A stretch of 64,000 nt of DNA, from contig NC_133532.1 in the NCBI RefSeq assembly GCF_048544455.1, positions 19,656,948 through 19,720,947 on the forward strand, in the 5' to 3' direction. Below, in pieces: positions 33,851-44,886 of this stretch. The stretch's first letter is position 1. Every line of letters begins with the position of its first letter. This DNA is from Silene latifolia. Lineage: Eukaryota; Streptophyta; Magnoliopsida; Caryophyllales; Caryophyllaceae. The notes under the pieces are model-generated. The model was not told the DNA's origin, searched no databases, and was given only the letters and a program-made list of their open reading frames with translations. Made by a program: the position numbers and the translations under genes.

Positions 33851-35022
33851 TACGAAATATTACGATATTGTCTTATACTAATATTGTTTCAACATCGATA
33901 CTTCAAAACAGTAAATGCCAGCCCATCTCAACTAGGCTCTTTCAATTTGGGCTTCATAAAATATTCAAATGTTCCCCAATTAAAACATCATAACTCTAAT
34001 ACTCAATATTCCACTAATCCACAATTACTCAGTAACCCACATTAATAATGTCTAATACATTAATCCCACAAGATACCTTCAATCATGTCTACTATTCCAT
34101 CTATGGAATAATGTAATCACCTGATATTATAATCTTATCATCTTAATCACAAATAACTTATAAAAAAAAATGCATTCGCTGATCTAATACTTTCTTTGAA
34201 GCAAAACTTTATAATCCAAATTTCACCATCACTAGCATATTACCTAATTACTATCAACAACCAACAACTTTCAAATTTCAATCCCAAAATCACAGTCATA
34301 CTCAAAATACAAATTAAAACTTGAAAATATTTTATCCTTTTCTTTTACCTCTAACTCTCTAAGTAACCCAATGTCAATCTCTTTAGCATAATCCAAACGA
34401 CTTAAGTACAACTCTATTAGCCATAAATCCTTTAATAATATCATCCAAGTCCTCAATCCACAATGTCTTCAAAACTCTAATAAGACATTGTGATGCTCAC
34501 GCACTAATGACCTCCAAAGAAATTAATCCAACATTCTCCATAACTGAAATAATTATTTGATTTAACAATTACAAGTCCCTAAAACTCAAGTCCTTTAACC
34601 TTCAATTTTTCTTTTCCTAAACATCCTCGATTTATAGAATTGAAACCACAATATGTCTGATGCAATCTTTAAAATTCTTCCTCCTTGTGTCTAACCATAT
34701 AGATGCCAATAAAATTAGAATTCCATAACTGTACTTACATTGAGTCATCTTACTCAATTTTTTTTTGTCGTCTTTCTTTTCCTATCAAATAAAAATATCG
34801 TTATTCACTTCATTGCTATACTTCTAACTCATGCCTTTCATTCCTGCACAATGTTAGGCACAACCTTCTTTTTCCACAATGAATACGACAACCCCTTTCT
34901 TTTATTTTATCAGTCAGGATTTCAAAAATCGTGATAGCCACTTAACTTAGTTTATCTATATTCTACATATATCACACCTTCTTAGTTAATATAACTACAT
35001 AATTCATAATCTTTTCGAACTC
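33851..35022. other. AT-rich interior of the chromovirus, no coding signal
   Basis: Gag, protease and RT would be expected here on the minus strand. Only short frames with biased AT-rich composition are found (such as 34271-34456). No zinc knuckle or YVDD motif could be read. Confidence 0.6.
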
Positions 35023-35034
35023 GCTCTGATACCA
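35023..35034 (-). promoter_or_regulatory. Primer binding site, tRNA-iMet
   Basis: Minus strand TGGTATCAGAGC, a perfect 12-nt initiator-Met primer site next to the 5' LTR. Confidence 0.93.
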
Positions 35035-35038
35035 CTTT

Positions 35039-36462
35039 TGTAACGCCCCGTAAACAACATGAGTACAAAATGGTATATTTTATTATTAGCAGCGAAAATT
35101 ACAGAGCGTTACCGCCGTATTTCCCCATACAGAGAAATACAAGGCTTACATTATTCTTTAGTACAACCAAATAACTAGTATCAAGTCTTATTGATAAGAT
35201 TATGTTATTATGATACATTATTCTTATTCCATTTTCTTGCGTCAACCTCACTCATGCCCTTCCCTGTTTCCTGTACCTGAAAAAGATTAATAAAATAAAG
35301 GGTCAACCAACCACATGTTGAGTATATTTCCCATAAACTCCAACTCAAATTAATATAATTCGGGTCATTATCATTGAATACGACCACATTACGGAGCCGA
35401 GACTCCCTTAGGCTATGCCCTCCTCCGTGTACATAGGATAAGAATCTTTTCCGCTTTTCCTCTTTTTCTCTTTTTTTTTCTTTTTCTTTTTCTCTTTTTC
35501 TTTTTATCCGGATATAACGGGGCGAAGCCAATTGCCGAGTCCCCTGCCGAGCCCACTTCAGAGCTCACGTCCATGTACACGGGATAAAATAATAATGTGG
35601 TCTGATCCCTTTCAATAATAATGTCCCGGATGATACATTGGCCAAATGTACATCTTAGCGATGATATTTTAACATTAACGTTATCATGTGAGCATTATAA
35701 CGTCAATTATTAACACAAACAGTACCACAGTCATATCTCACGTAAACCACATTACGTAAATTATACAAGTGTAAAATAACTTTATCACATTCATTCACGT
35801 ACATTATAATATCAGTTAAGTAATTATGACGATAACTTATTTACTCATTACATTAACTTAAGATGAAGGGATAGGAAATATACCTTATAATCACCTCACC
35901 AAACCTTAGCTACCATATCAGCTATGAAGTAATTTGTAGTGAACATATGATATCCCTTTTGGTTGTGTTTTTATCAAATGAACAAGGTAGCTATTTACAG
36001 GAAATGTAGGTCGGTTTACGTGCATGCCTACACAAAATCTCCTAGCCATGCAAAGCTTAGGCTTCATTACGTGGACATCAATTCCACCACCATCATTTTG
36101 TACAATTTTAAGTATTTTAGACCATGTGACATAATAGCATTAAACTATGTGAAATTTGTAAAATATCTTAAATATTTTTCTTTACGGGTTATTTTCTTTG
36201 AGATAGGTCTAGCAAAAATACTACGGGTAAAGTTATTATTGAGTCGGATTTCAACCGAACTATTTTATTCTTATTCTAGGCTCTTACCTATACTAGGTTA
36301 CTACGCCTTTCGAATTTTATTAGGTCAATATATCCCTTCGGGTAAGGTCCATTTCATTTTTTGTACTCTCTCTCGACTCCACATTGATAAAAATTCTTTC
36401 CCCTTTCAATGAATAGTTTACTTAAATCTATTAAATAATATAATTTTATTTGGGGTATAACA
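35039..36462 (-). repeat. 5' LTR of the chromovirus
   Basis: Starts TGTAACGCCCCG, ends GGGTATAACA. Abuts the primer site on its left (minus-strand order) after four bases. Right flank is the GTTTG duplication. Confidence 0.95.
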
Positions 36463-36467
36463 GTTTG

Positions 36468-37619
36468 ACCAAAGACCGACCTTGACCGCTGCTTTGACCG
36501 GACCGTAGATCTGTCGTGGGGCCGTTGACCGACGAGTTGACCACCGTCGGGTTGGCCGTGCATGGGGGATGTGTTTGGGGCGATTTTTGGGAGATTGTTT
36601 TGGGTAGTTTACATCTTAATTTAATCAGAATAGTTTATAATTGTATACAGTATAATTGTTGTTTAGGTGGTGGATTTGTGGAAGAATCTTTCTAGTTTAA
36701 TTGTTGATTTAATTGTGAAGATTTGCTAAAGGTAGGATATCTACTCAACCCTACTTGTTGTTAATTCATTGATTGATGAATTTATTATAAGATGGATTAT
36801 TATTGCATTGCTGTATTAAGATGGTTTATTAAAGCATTGTTGGCATGGGACAAGATTTTATGGCATTGTTATTATGATTATTATTCCACCATCAAATTAT
36901 TCTTACAATTGTTGTCTTATGAGCATTTCATAATTATTCTATTATCACTATTGGGTTGGTTCTCTATTGTTTAATAGCACCTTGGAAGAGGATTGATATT
37001 GGTATTGTGATTATGATTATTGGTCGGCCAGGCCCGGGGATGTTGAAGTGTTATGGACCTGCGCGATTGTGGTCGTCCAGGCACGGTGGTATTGGAGTGA
37101 CCGTGGACATGAGCGGTGTTTGTGATGTGACGATGTTTGTAGCGTTGGGCATGACGTGTATCACGGCTTGAGGCGCGTGATTTTAGTTCTTGTCTTTTGT
37201 TGCAGGTTTATTATATTTCTTTAATTTTTGTTTAGTTATCCTACTCAACCTCGTGGTAGGCCGTGTATTCGTTAAACATCTATAATGAACCAATTATTGG
37301 GGAGCAGATTGATTGACAGGTTAGCTTTTGAGCTGTGTTTGATGCTTGGAGGGAGCTTGAGACGTATGACCTTCGTCAGAGTCTAGAGATCACCTAGTTT
37401 ATTCAGACACTATTTATATTATTTTCCGCTGCAGTTGTAATAGACTGAAGTTGGAACTTTTGTAGTAAAACCGTTTGAGACAGCTTAATTATATCGTCTT
37501 AAAGTACTTTGGTAATTGTTTATCTTTTATACTTACTACCTTAGGCAACTGAGATGGTAACACCTTTATTTATTTGGGAATGTCTTGCTAAAGGCTCCTA
37601 AATAAATGAGGGTGTTACA
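36468..37619 (+). repeat. Truncated chromovirus LTR with primer site
   Basis: Ends GGTGTTACA at 37619, followed by TGGTATCAGAGA (37623-37634), an initiator-Met primer site with one mismatch at its end. 37200-37619 is homologous, in opposite orientation, to 24964-25420. Its left part abuts the GTTTG target duplication, so the non-autonomous chromovirus inserted next to or inside it. Left boundary unclear. The left end holds five TTGACC words (36465, 36482, 36494, 36525, 36537). Confidence 0.7.
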
Positions 37620-38039
37620 AAGTGGTATCAGAGAGAACGTTTTTAAGGCCTAAACAAATGAATCTAATGAATTTAGGATGCGTCTAATAAAATGAACCCG
37701 TGGTAGAAACTGTTTAGGAGTCCTTTTCTTAGGTTAGGAAGATGTCCTTGATCTTGCCCTTTTCAGTTTTGATCTGGCCCTTTTCAGTTTTGATCTGACC
37801 CTTTTCAGGCAACCTTAGTAATCGTTAATCATTTACTCATCTATATGATCTCAATTCCTTTCATATCATTTCTTTCGTCGTATGAGAGTAGTATTTCTTT
37901 CCTCACGGTTAATAACTATCCGATATAAATTTGTCCCTTGAAAAATACAACGAATAACTATTAATTAACTAAGACGGTGAAATAAAAACAACCCCTTAAA
38001 CAATACTTGGACACAAGTGCGGGCAGACTCGTCACAACC
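37620..38039 (+). other. Leader remnant with 21-bp tandem repeat
   Basis: Follows the primer site. 37750-37808 is a 21-bp unit (GATCTGGCCCTTTTCAGTTTT) repeated nearly three times. No gag ORF follows; the sequence merges into a Tat LTR fragment. Confidence 0.6.
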
Positions 38040-40140
38040 TAATAAACGAGTACTTCATGCCATGTCAAGACATAAAGTATTGACATGAACACTAAGAAAT
38101 TCGTTACCCTTGGAATTCTATGTTTAGAATGACTCTCGCGATGCCAATGAACATAGGTGCTCATAGATATCTGAGTAAGAGGCGAGGGTACGTACTAGGA
38201 AGTTCTTTAATCAAACTATCGAACACCTAATTCTGCCTGCCTCGATATCGGCCTCTACTAATGATTGGGAAAATCGTCTATACTCAATATTGTTGATTAT
38301 ATGCATGCAATAATGCAACATCCATTAGATTAAACCTAGCATGTGATCTGAGCATTAGACTAAGTCGATTGAACAAACAATTTATAATTAGGAGTCAAAT
38401 TTGGAATTAGATTCATTACAAGTAAAAAAAAAATAGCTAAACAAATAAAGCATATAAGGGACAAAATTTAAATTACAATGCGAGATATGGTATTTACGTC
38501 ATATAGATGCCTAAAAAGAAGCTTTGAAAGAATAAATGAAATAAATACAAGAATAAAAAGGAATGAATGTCGTAGAATATTATAAATAGGCGATAAATAT
38601 TCATATTAGTCGATTTATACATGATCTATGTCGAGACGAGCTGAGTTCAGGGGCAGAAACCAACTTGGAACAGGAGCGGCAGATGATGCGTCCTCTGGAA
38701 GGGGCGCGGCAACCTCCACGTTTGTTCTTGAGGTGGGCTCTGACTGTTAAAGTCAGACCCGTAACCGTTAAAGTTAGTTAGTTATTTAATCGGTTATTTT
38801 GCTTATTTATGACTCAAAGGAAGTAACTTAGGAATGTTTTATACACTGGAATTGTGATGAATTAGTCAAAAATTGAAATTATACACGATTTATATGATTC
38901 ACAAAGAAAAGACAGAGTCGGAATCGATTGCAAATCACAAGCATGGTGAATCCCCCTTACTACTAAGAGAATAAAATTTTAGTAGTTTTTCCTGCCTAAG
39001 TTGCATAATCCCTATATGGGCCTACTTATTTGGATATTAAATCAATGGAAATGGGAATGAGAATGAGAATGGATAACAGACCATTAAATTGTAGTTCAAC
39101 GTACATCCCACTATCTTAGGATAATCTAAGGTATTATTATATAATCTCCATAATTACGCACTAAAATTATTATGCAATCATCTCCTTAATCTATCGATTA
39201 CGCTTGACATAAAACTTGCCTAATTTATTATGCAACCGTCTCCATAATTATCACCGTTCATCTATGTAATAAGTTAAAATATGAATAACAAAGTTTATTA
39301 CAAATACATATTTGATCTGATGATATAAATCTCACGAGATTTATACCTTTAGTGAATATATTAATATAATAACATTTATTTTCTGAATAAAGTTGACAAA
39401 GTAATTCAAGTAAAATTCATTAATTTATTCGTATTAAAAGTATTGACCTTCCTATTTTATTTATTTTAATATGAAATATTATCAATATGATCTCAAAAAA
39501 CTGAAAATGAGTTGAAACTAATACTCTAAATGCAAACATCTTCAACAATTACATCCAAAAATTATCGTGCTGTAGCACGGGGTCTATACTAATTACGAAT
39601 TAAAGCGGACAAAGCCGATTAGAAAGGTCGAAGTAAAGAACTTAGGTCAGAAAACGAATTGAAACAATGTACAAAAGGCGAATTTAAGGAACTCGATACC
39701 GGAAAATTGAAGTTCTCAAACCCGGATTTGAGACGTTGACGAAAACCGACTAATATTGATTATTGTGATCTAAGTCGAAAAGATTTGATAAATATAGTTA
39801 ATAATTAAAAATTTGAAAGAACAAAGCGATTTAAAGAAGAAAGGACGAAAGAAGAAAAGGAAGGGCGAAAGAGCAAATACCCAAGGAACAAGAAAAAGAA
39901 TAAGAGCAGCGACTGATGACAACCTCTGGAAGAGACGCAACAGATGATGCGACTGTTCTAGAAGGCGCATCAGTCAGTGCAATTCTTCCCCACGTCAGAT
40001 CTCTGTTGTTTTCATCAAAAGGGTTTTAAAAGTTGGTTTTAATGAAATATTACGACTTATTAGGCATCCCTATGATGTAAATTCATACAATATGTTACAA
40101 AAAAATAAAATAAGATTAAACATGCTATTTAAACCCTCAG
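38040..40140 (-). repeat. Tat/Ogre LTR fragment, carrier of the Helitron and LINE
   Basis: Reverse-orientation relative of the solo LTR at 9540-11997: the stretch 38050-38300 parallels 9750-9960 almost word for word. It has two paired palindromes (38671 and 38701; 39936 and 39966, both 30 bp apart). A Helitron interrupts it at 38951-39592 and the LINE at 40141; a few more LTR bases (ACTTA) follow the LINE at 44882-44886. Confidence 0.8.
38951..39592 (+). mobile_element. Non-autonomous Helitron
   Basis: Starts TCCCCCTTACTACTAAGAG and ends in a CGTGCT-gt-AGCACG hairpin (39566-39579), ten bases before the terminal CTAA (39589-39592). It lies between A and T with no target duplication, as Helitrons do, and interrupts the Tat LTR fragment: sequence on both sides joins into LTR-like DNA. 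642 bp, no Rep/helicase ORF. Confidence 0.85.
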
Positions 40141-40219
40141 AGAGAGAAAATGTTAGAGAGAGAAAATCCCAAAAAAAATCTAATCAATTTCTTCTAATAA
40201 ACCCTAATTTCACGCAACA

Positions 40220-41430
40220 ATGGCAAAGACTAGGAAAAATTCAAAAAATACTAAAAATACGAATTCCAATAAGCGTGCATCAGGATCTGCGTCGAAGATT
40301 AGGTATGAAGTCTTGGAGTCCTTGGAGGATGAAGTCGTGGTGGAAGATGTCTCTGAAGAGGAGGAAGTTCAGGTGATAGCACCGTTGGACCTCTCTCAGA
40401 CGATGGTTCCCATTCCGGAAGAGGGGGATTTTGTTGAGGAACATCCTGGGGCGTGGACGGAGGTTATTCGACGGAAGAAGACAACGCCTTCTCCTCAGAC
40501 TTCGGCTACCCATGGTAAGGTTACTCTTCAATTAACTGATGCTGATGTTCTCCCTGAGATCAACTATTGGTCCTCTTCTCTGTATGGATATATCATGGGG
40601 ACTAATCCACCATGGAATGTAGTTTCTGGTTATCTTAAACGCATATGGAAGGATTATGATGTGGATAAGATTTCCTTTATGCCGAATGGAATTTTCATTG
40701 TTAGGTTTAAGGCTGTGGAAAAAATGAAAGAAGTGGTGAAAACGGGGCATTTCATGTTTGATAACAAACCTGTTATCATCAATGAGTGGTCTCCAGAGGT
40801 GGATTTGATTAAAACATCTGTTCAAACAGTTCCTATTTGGGTGAAGTTGACTGGGTTGGATCTTAAATTCTGGGGAGTTGCTAGTCTGAAAAAGATTAGT
40901 GGGCTCATTGGGGATTTCGTCCATTGTGATGAAGCCACTACGCATAAGACTTTCCTGGGATATGCTCGACTGTTAGTAGATGTTAAAGTAGACCAATCTT
41001 TTCCAGCTTCTCTGCAATTTAAGGATGAGAAAGGCAAAGTACATAATATCAAGGTTGAATATGACTGGGTCCCTGTTAAATGTACTCAGTGCCAGGGCAT
41101 TGGGCATAGTAAGGATCAGTGTAGAAAGAAGAAAGAGATCAAGAAGGTGAAACCGGTGTGGCAGAAAGAAGGTCGTTTCAACCTGGTATTGTGCGGGGAG
41201 TGGATAAGGCTAAACCTAATGTGCCTGCAACCCCTGCAGGGCCTAGGGTGGCTGTTATACAAACCTCTGCTGGTATAATTACTCGTGTCATGAGTCAGGA
41301 TGGTAGTGGTCCATCTGTCCATCGTGGTAACACATTTTTAGATGCTTTAAACATGGCTACTATTAGAAACACCCATTTGAGGAAGAAAGGGACTGGGAAT
41401 GGCCTAGGAGGAGTAATTGAAAATGGTTAA
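40220..41430 (+). pseudogene. LINE ORF1 (DUF4283-like, CCHC knuckle), one frameshift
   Basis: From ATG 40220: basic Ser-rich start, an acidic stretch (EEEEVQV near residue 45), a DUF4283-like nucleic-acid-binding domain at about residues 105-275 (WKDYDVDKISFMPNGIFIVRF region) and a zinc knuckle CTQCQGIGHSKDQC near residue 295. After about 41160 the frame looks non-coding, while the frame 41158-41430 reads as a natural Ala/Pro/Thr-rich tail, so a frameshift is inferred there. ORF1p binds LINE RNA. Its stop overlaps the ORF2 start. Confidence 0.8.
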
Positions 41431-44400
41431 CCTAGGATTTTGGAACATTAGAGGTCTTAATAACCTGAATAAACAAAAAGAAATAAAGTGGTTTTTACAC
41501 AACAATAATCTGGGGCTATTTGGATTAGTAGAGACTAAAGTTAAGTCAGTGCATTGGAATAAAGTTAGGAATGCTATTTGTAGTGATTGGTCTATATGTA
41601 CTAACAACTCTTTTGCTAGTGGTGGGAGAATTTGGTTGTTGTGGAACTCTGGTCTTCTGGAAGTGGATATTCTGGATATCACTTCTCAGACAATTCATGC
41701 TCAGATTACTATCAAAGGGAATAAACTTGTGTTCAGGTTCACTCTTGTTTATGGATACAATAAACCTGCAGAGAGGGTTGATTTATGGAAAAGTTTACAG
41801 AGGTATAAGAGTATGCATCATGGGCCTTGGTTGGTTGGTGGAGATTTTAACAATCTCCTCTTTTCTAATGAAAGACTGGGGGGAGCTGAGGTGACTTTGG
41901 CTGACATTAAACCATTCCAGGATTGCTTACATTGTTGTGATTTAGTTGATATCAAGGCAATTGGCTCTTTCTTCACATGGAACAACAAACAAGAGCTGGA
42001 GACTTTGGTGTATAGCAGACTTGATGGGTGCTTAATCAATGATGATTGGATGAATCTGTTCCCTGAGGCATATGCTTATATTATGCCTGAGGGCTATTTT
42101 GACCATTGTCCTTGTGTAGTTTACCCTTTTGGCAAGCCACTCACCAGAAAACCTCGTTTTAAGTATTTCAATATGTGGAGGTTGGATCCCAATTTTAACC
42201 AGGTGGTTAGTGAGGGTTGGCATAAAGAGTTTAGAGGGACCCAGATGTTTCAACATGTCTGTAAATTGAAACATTTGAAGCATGATCTTAAGAGGCTGAA
42301 CAAAGGTGCTATGGGGGATATTAAAAACAAGGTGAAAGTGGCTAAAGTGGCTCTCCATAAAATGCAGGAAGAACTTATCTCTAATCCCATGGATCCTGGT
42401 TTGGTGGGTGCTGCGAAAACTTTGGCAGATGAACTTGTGCTTTTGAAAGCTGCTTGGTATATGTTTTTGGAGCAGAAGGCAAAAGTGGATTGGACTGCTA
42501 TGGGGGATGATAATACTCATTATTTTCATTCCCAGTTGAAACACAGAAGGGCTCAGAATAAAGTTATTCAAATTAAAGACCAAGGGGGGAAACTGTGCAC
42601 TGACAGTTCTGCAATTCAGCAAGCCTTCATTGAATATTACCATGGGTTGCTAGGCAGCAGTAATACTGTGGATAATGTCTGTGAATCAGTCATTGCTGCC
42701 GGTCCTATTTTGACTGCAGCACACCATGAAATTCTTACTGCTGAGGTCTCCTCTGAAGAGATCAGAAAGGCTATGTTTGATATTGGTGGCAACAAAGCTC
42801 CTGGGCCTGACGGTTTTAATAGCCAATTCTACAAAGATACTTGGGAAATTATCGGGAAAGTGTCACTAAGGTGTGAAGGACTTCTTTACCTCTCGGTAAG
42901 CTTCTTAAACAAGTCAATGCTACTCTTATTACCTTGATTCCAAAAGTTGAGCTACCTCAAGATGTGACACAGTTCAGACCTATAGCATGTTGTAACTCTA
43001 TATACAAATGCATTAGTAAGGTTCTCTGCAACAGACTGAGCATGATCTTACCAGACATTATTAATCCATCTCAGAGTGCATTTATTAAGGGAAGAGATAT
43101 TGTAGAGAACATTCTTATCTGTCAAGACCTGGTAAAATTATATAACAGGAGTGTTGTGTCCCCAAGGGTAATTATGAAAATAGACCTCCAAAAGGCGTAT
43201 GACTCCATTGAATGGAGCTTTGTGAGCAATATGCTGAGATCTCTAAACTTTCCTTCTATTTTTACTAAGTTGATCCTTGAGTGTGTGACTACTCCAACCT
43301 ATACTTTGGCACTTAATGGGGAAAGTTTTGGGTTTTTCCAGGGGAAAGAGGGTCGAGGCAAGGGGACCCCCTCTCTCCTCTCATTTTTGTTATCTGCATG
43401 GAATATTTGAGCAGGATACTTGGCAAAATTCAAGAGTATACCAAATTTAGATATCATCCTCTATGTAGCAGAATCAAGCTCACTCATTTGGCATTTGCAG
43501 ATGATTTGCTTTTGTTTTGTAGAGGGGATAGGAATTCTATTATTGGGTTGCTAAGAGCCTTCCAATCTTTCTCTAGAGCCTCTGGATTGCAAATGAACAA
43601 GGGAAAGTCCAGTCTTTATAGTAATGGAGTGGATCAGATGGTTTTGACTGACATTCTCAAGCATTCTGGTATGAAACATGGGTCCCTTCCATTCAAGTAC
43701 TTGGGTATTCCTATTGCCTCAAAAAAATTGTCTGTGATGGATTGTAACTGCTTGGTTGAAAGGGTAGTTAGCAGAATTAGAAGCATAGGCAGCAGGAAGC
43801 TGAGCTATGCTGGGAGGTTAGTACTTATTAAATCTGTACTGGCAACACTTCACAATTATTGGGCTCGTATTTTTATCCTTCCCAGTTCCATCCTGAAGAA
43901 AATCATTCAGATTTGTAGGAATTTTTTATGGACAGGGCTTGATAATGATAAGGGTAACACCCTGGTTTCATGGGAACAGATTTGCAAGGATAAGAAACAT
44001 GGGGGCTTGGGAATAACTTATATTATCCGTTGGAACAAGGCTGCCTTAGGTAAATATATCTGGTGGTTAGCTCAGAAAAAAGATCACCTTTGGGTGGAAT
44101 GGGTTCATAATATCTATATCAAGAGTGGTGAATGGCATAGCTATCAACCAAAAAACAATGGCAGTTGGGCTTGGAGGAAGCTTTGTAAGATCAGAGATCT
44201 TATTAAAGCTGGGTTTGTGGGAGCATGGTGGCTACAGAATCAGCAGGTCTATACCATTAGTAGTGGCTATGATTGGCTTGGCTCCCCATGTATGAATGTT
44301 CCTTGGGCTAATTTTGTTTGGGATTCAGGTGCCCTTCCCAAGATCAGCTTCATAGGGTGGCTGGTGATGCAGGGTAGACTCCTAACCAGAGAGCGTCTGA

Positions 44401-44735
44401 AAAGATTGGGCATTACCTTGGATGATTCATGCGTGTTATGTGCTAGGGCTTCTGAGACGCATGACCATTTGTTTTTTGCCTGTGAATACAGTAAGAGATG
44501 CCTTCAAATCCTGTCCTCTAAACTAGGATGCCATCTACCCAGTCAGGGCTGGTTTGCTTGGTGGAACAGTCAGGTTTTCCCTTCCCAGAAGATCCAACAG
44601 CATGCAACAATGTTTCTGTTAGGCCTCATCTATTCCATCTGGTGGAGCAGAAACCATTGCAGAACAGAGAGTGTACTCTTGCGACCTGAGTACCTTATTG
44701 CTAGATTTGAAAAGAGTAGCTTCTTTGTAATGTAA
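41423..44735 (+). pseudogene. LINE ORF2 (endonuclease-RT-zf-RVT), frameshifted
   Basis: ATG 41423 opens an exo/endonuclease/phosphatase domain (LGFWNIRGLN, GLVETKV, GGDFNNLL, YSRLDGCLIND). The RT follows with KAPGPDGFNSQF near 42795, a frame break near 42860-42885, then the FRPIACCNSIYKCISK region in frame 42934-43410, a second break near 43345-43390, and the catalytic LAFADDLLLF in 43398-44735. The C-terminus carries a zf-RVT region (CVLCARASETHDHLFFAC). Catalytic FADD is intact, but small indels kill the ORF. Typical plant L1. Confidence 0.9.
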
Positions 44736-44886
44736 GGTCAGTGTTTCTCCTGATAGTTTGGGAGTTTAAAATGTTGAGCAGTGAGTTAGCTTTGTTAGCT
44801 AGTTGATCTTTGAACGATTGTATCTTGGTTTTCTTATTAATATAAGCTTACCTTTTTACCAAAAAAAAAAAAAACCCTCGGACTTA

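Larger units (their letters stand above)
29631..36462 (-). mobile_element. Complete non-autonomous chromovirus, TSD GTTTG
   Basis: Near-identical LTRs at 29631-31051 and 35039-36462 (1421 and 1424 bp) start TGTAA and end ATAACA, and are flanked by the perfect duplication GTTTG (29626-29630 and 36463-36467). A perfect iMet primer site lies at 35034-35023 and a purine tract at about 31054-31064, both on the minus strand, fixing orientation. The 4-kb inside holds only decayed integrase pieces and no gag, protease or RT that I can read. LTR differences appear to be only a few per cent. Confidence 0.93.
40141..44871 (+). mobile_element. L1-type LINE, near full length, TSD AAACCCTCRG
   Basis: Starts with an AG-rich leader, has ORF1 and ORF2, and ends in a run of about 14 A. 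Flanked by AAACCCTCAG (40131-40140) and AAACCCTCGG (44872-44881), one mismatch. 4.73 kb. The target is the Tat LTR fragment. Confidence 0.92.

Noticed and set aside
30552..36412. 165- and 149-codon frames repeated at 30552-31049 and 35963-36412
   Set aside because: They lie antisense in the two LTRs of one element; repetition is explained by LTR identity and no domain is recognisable.
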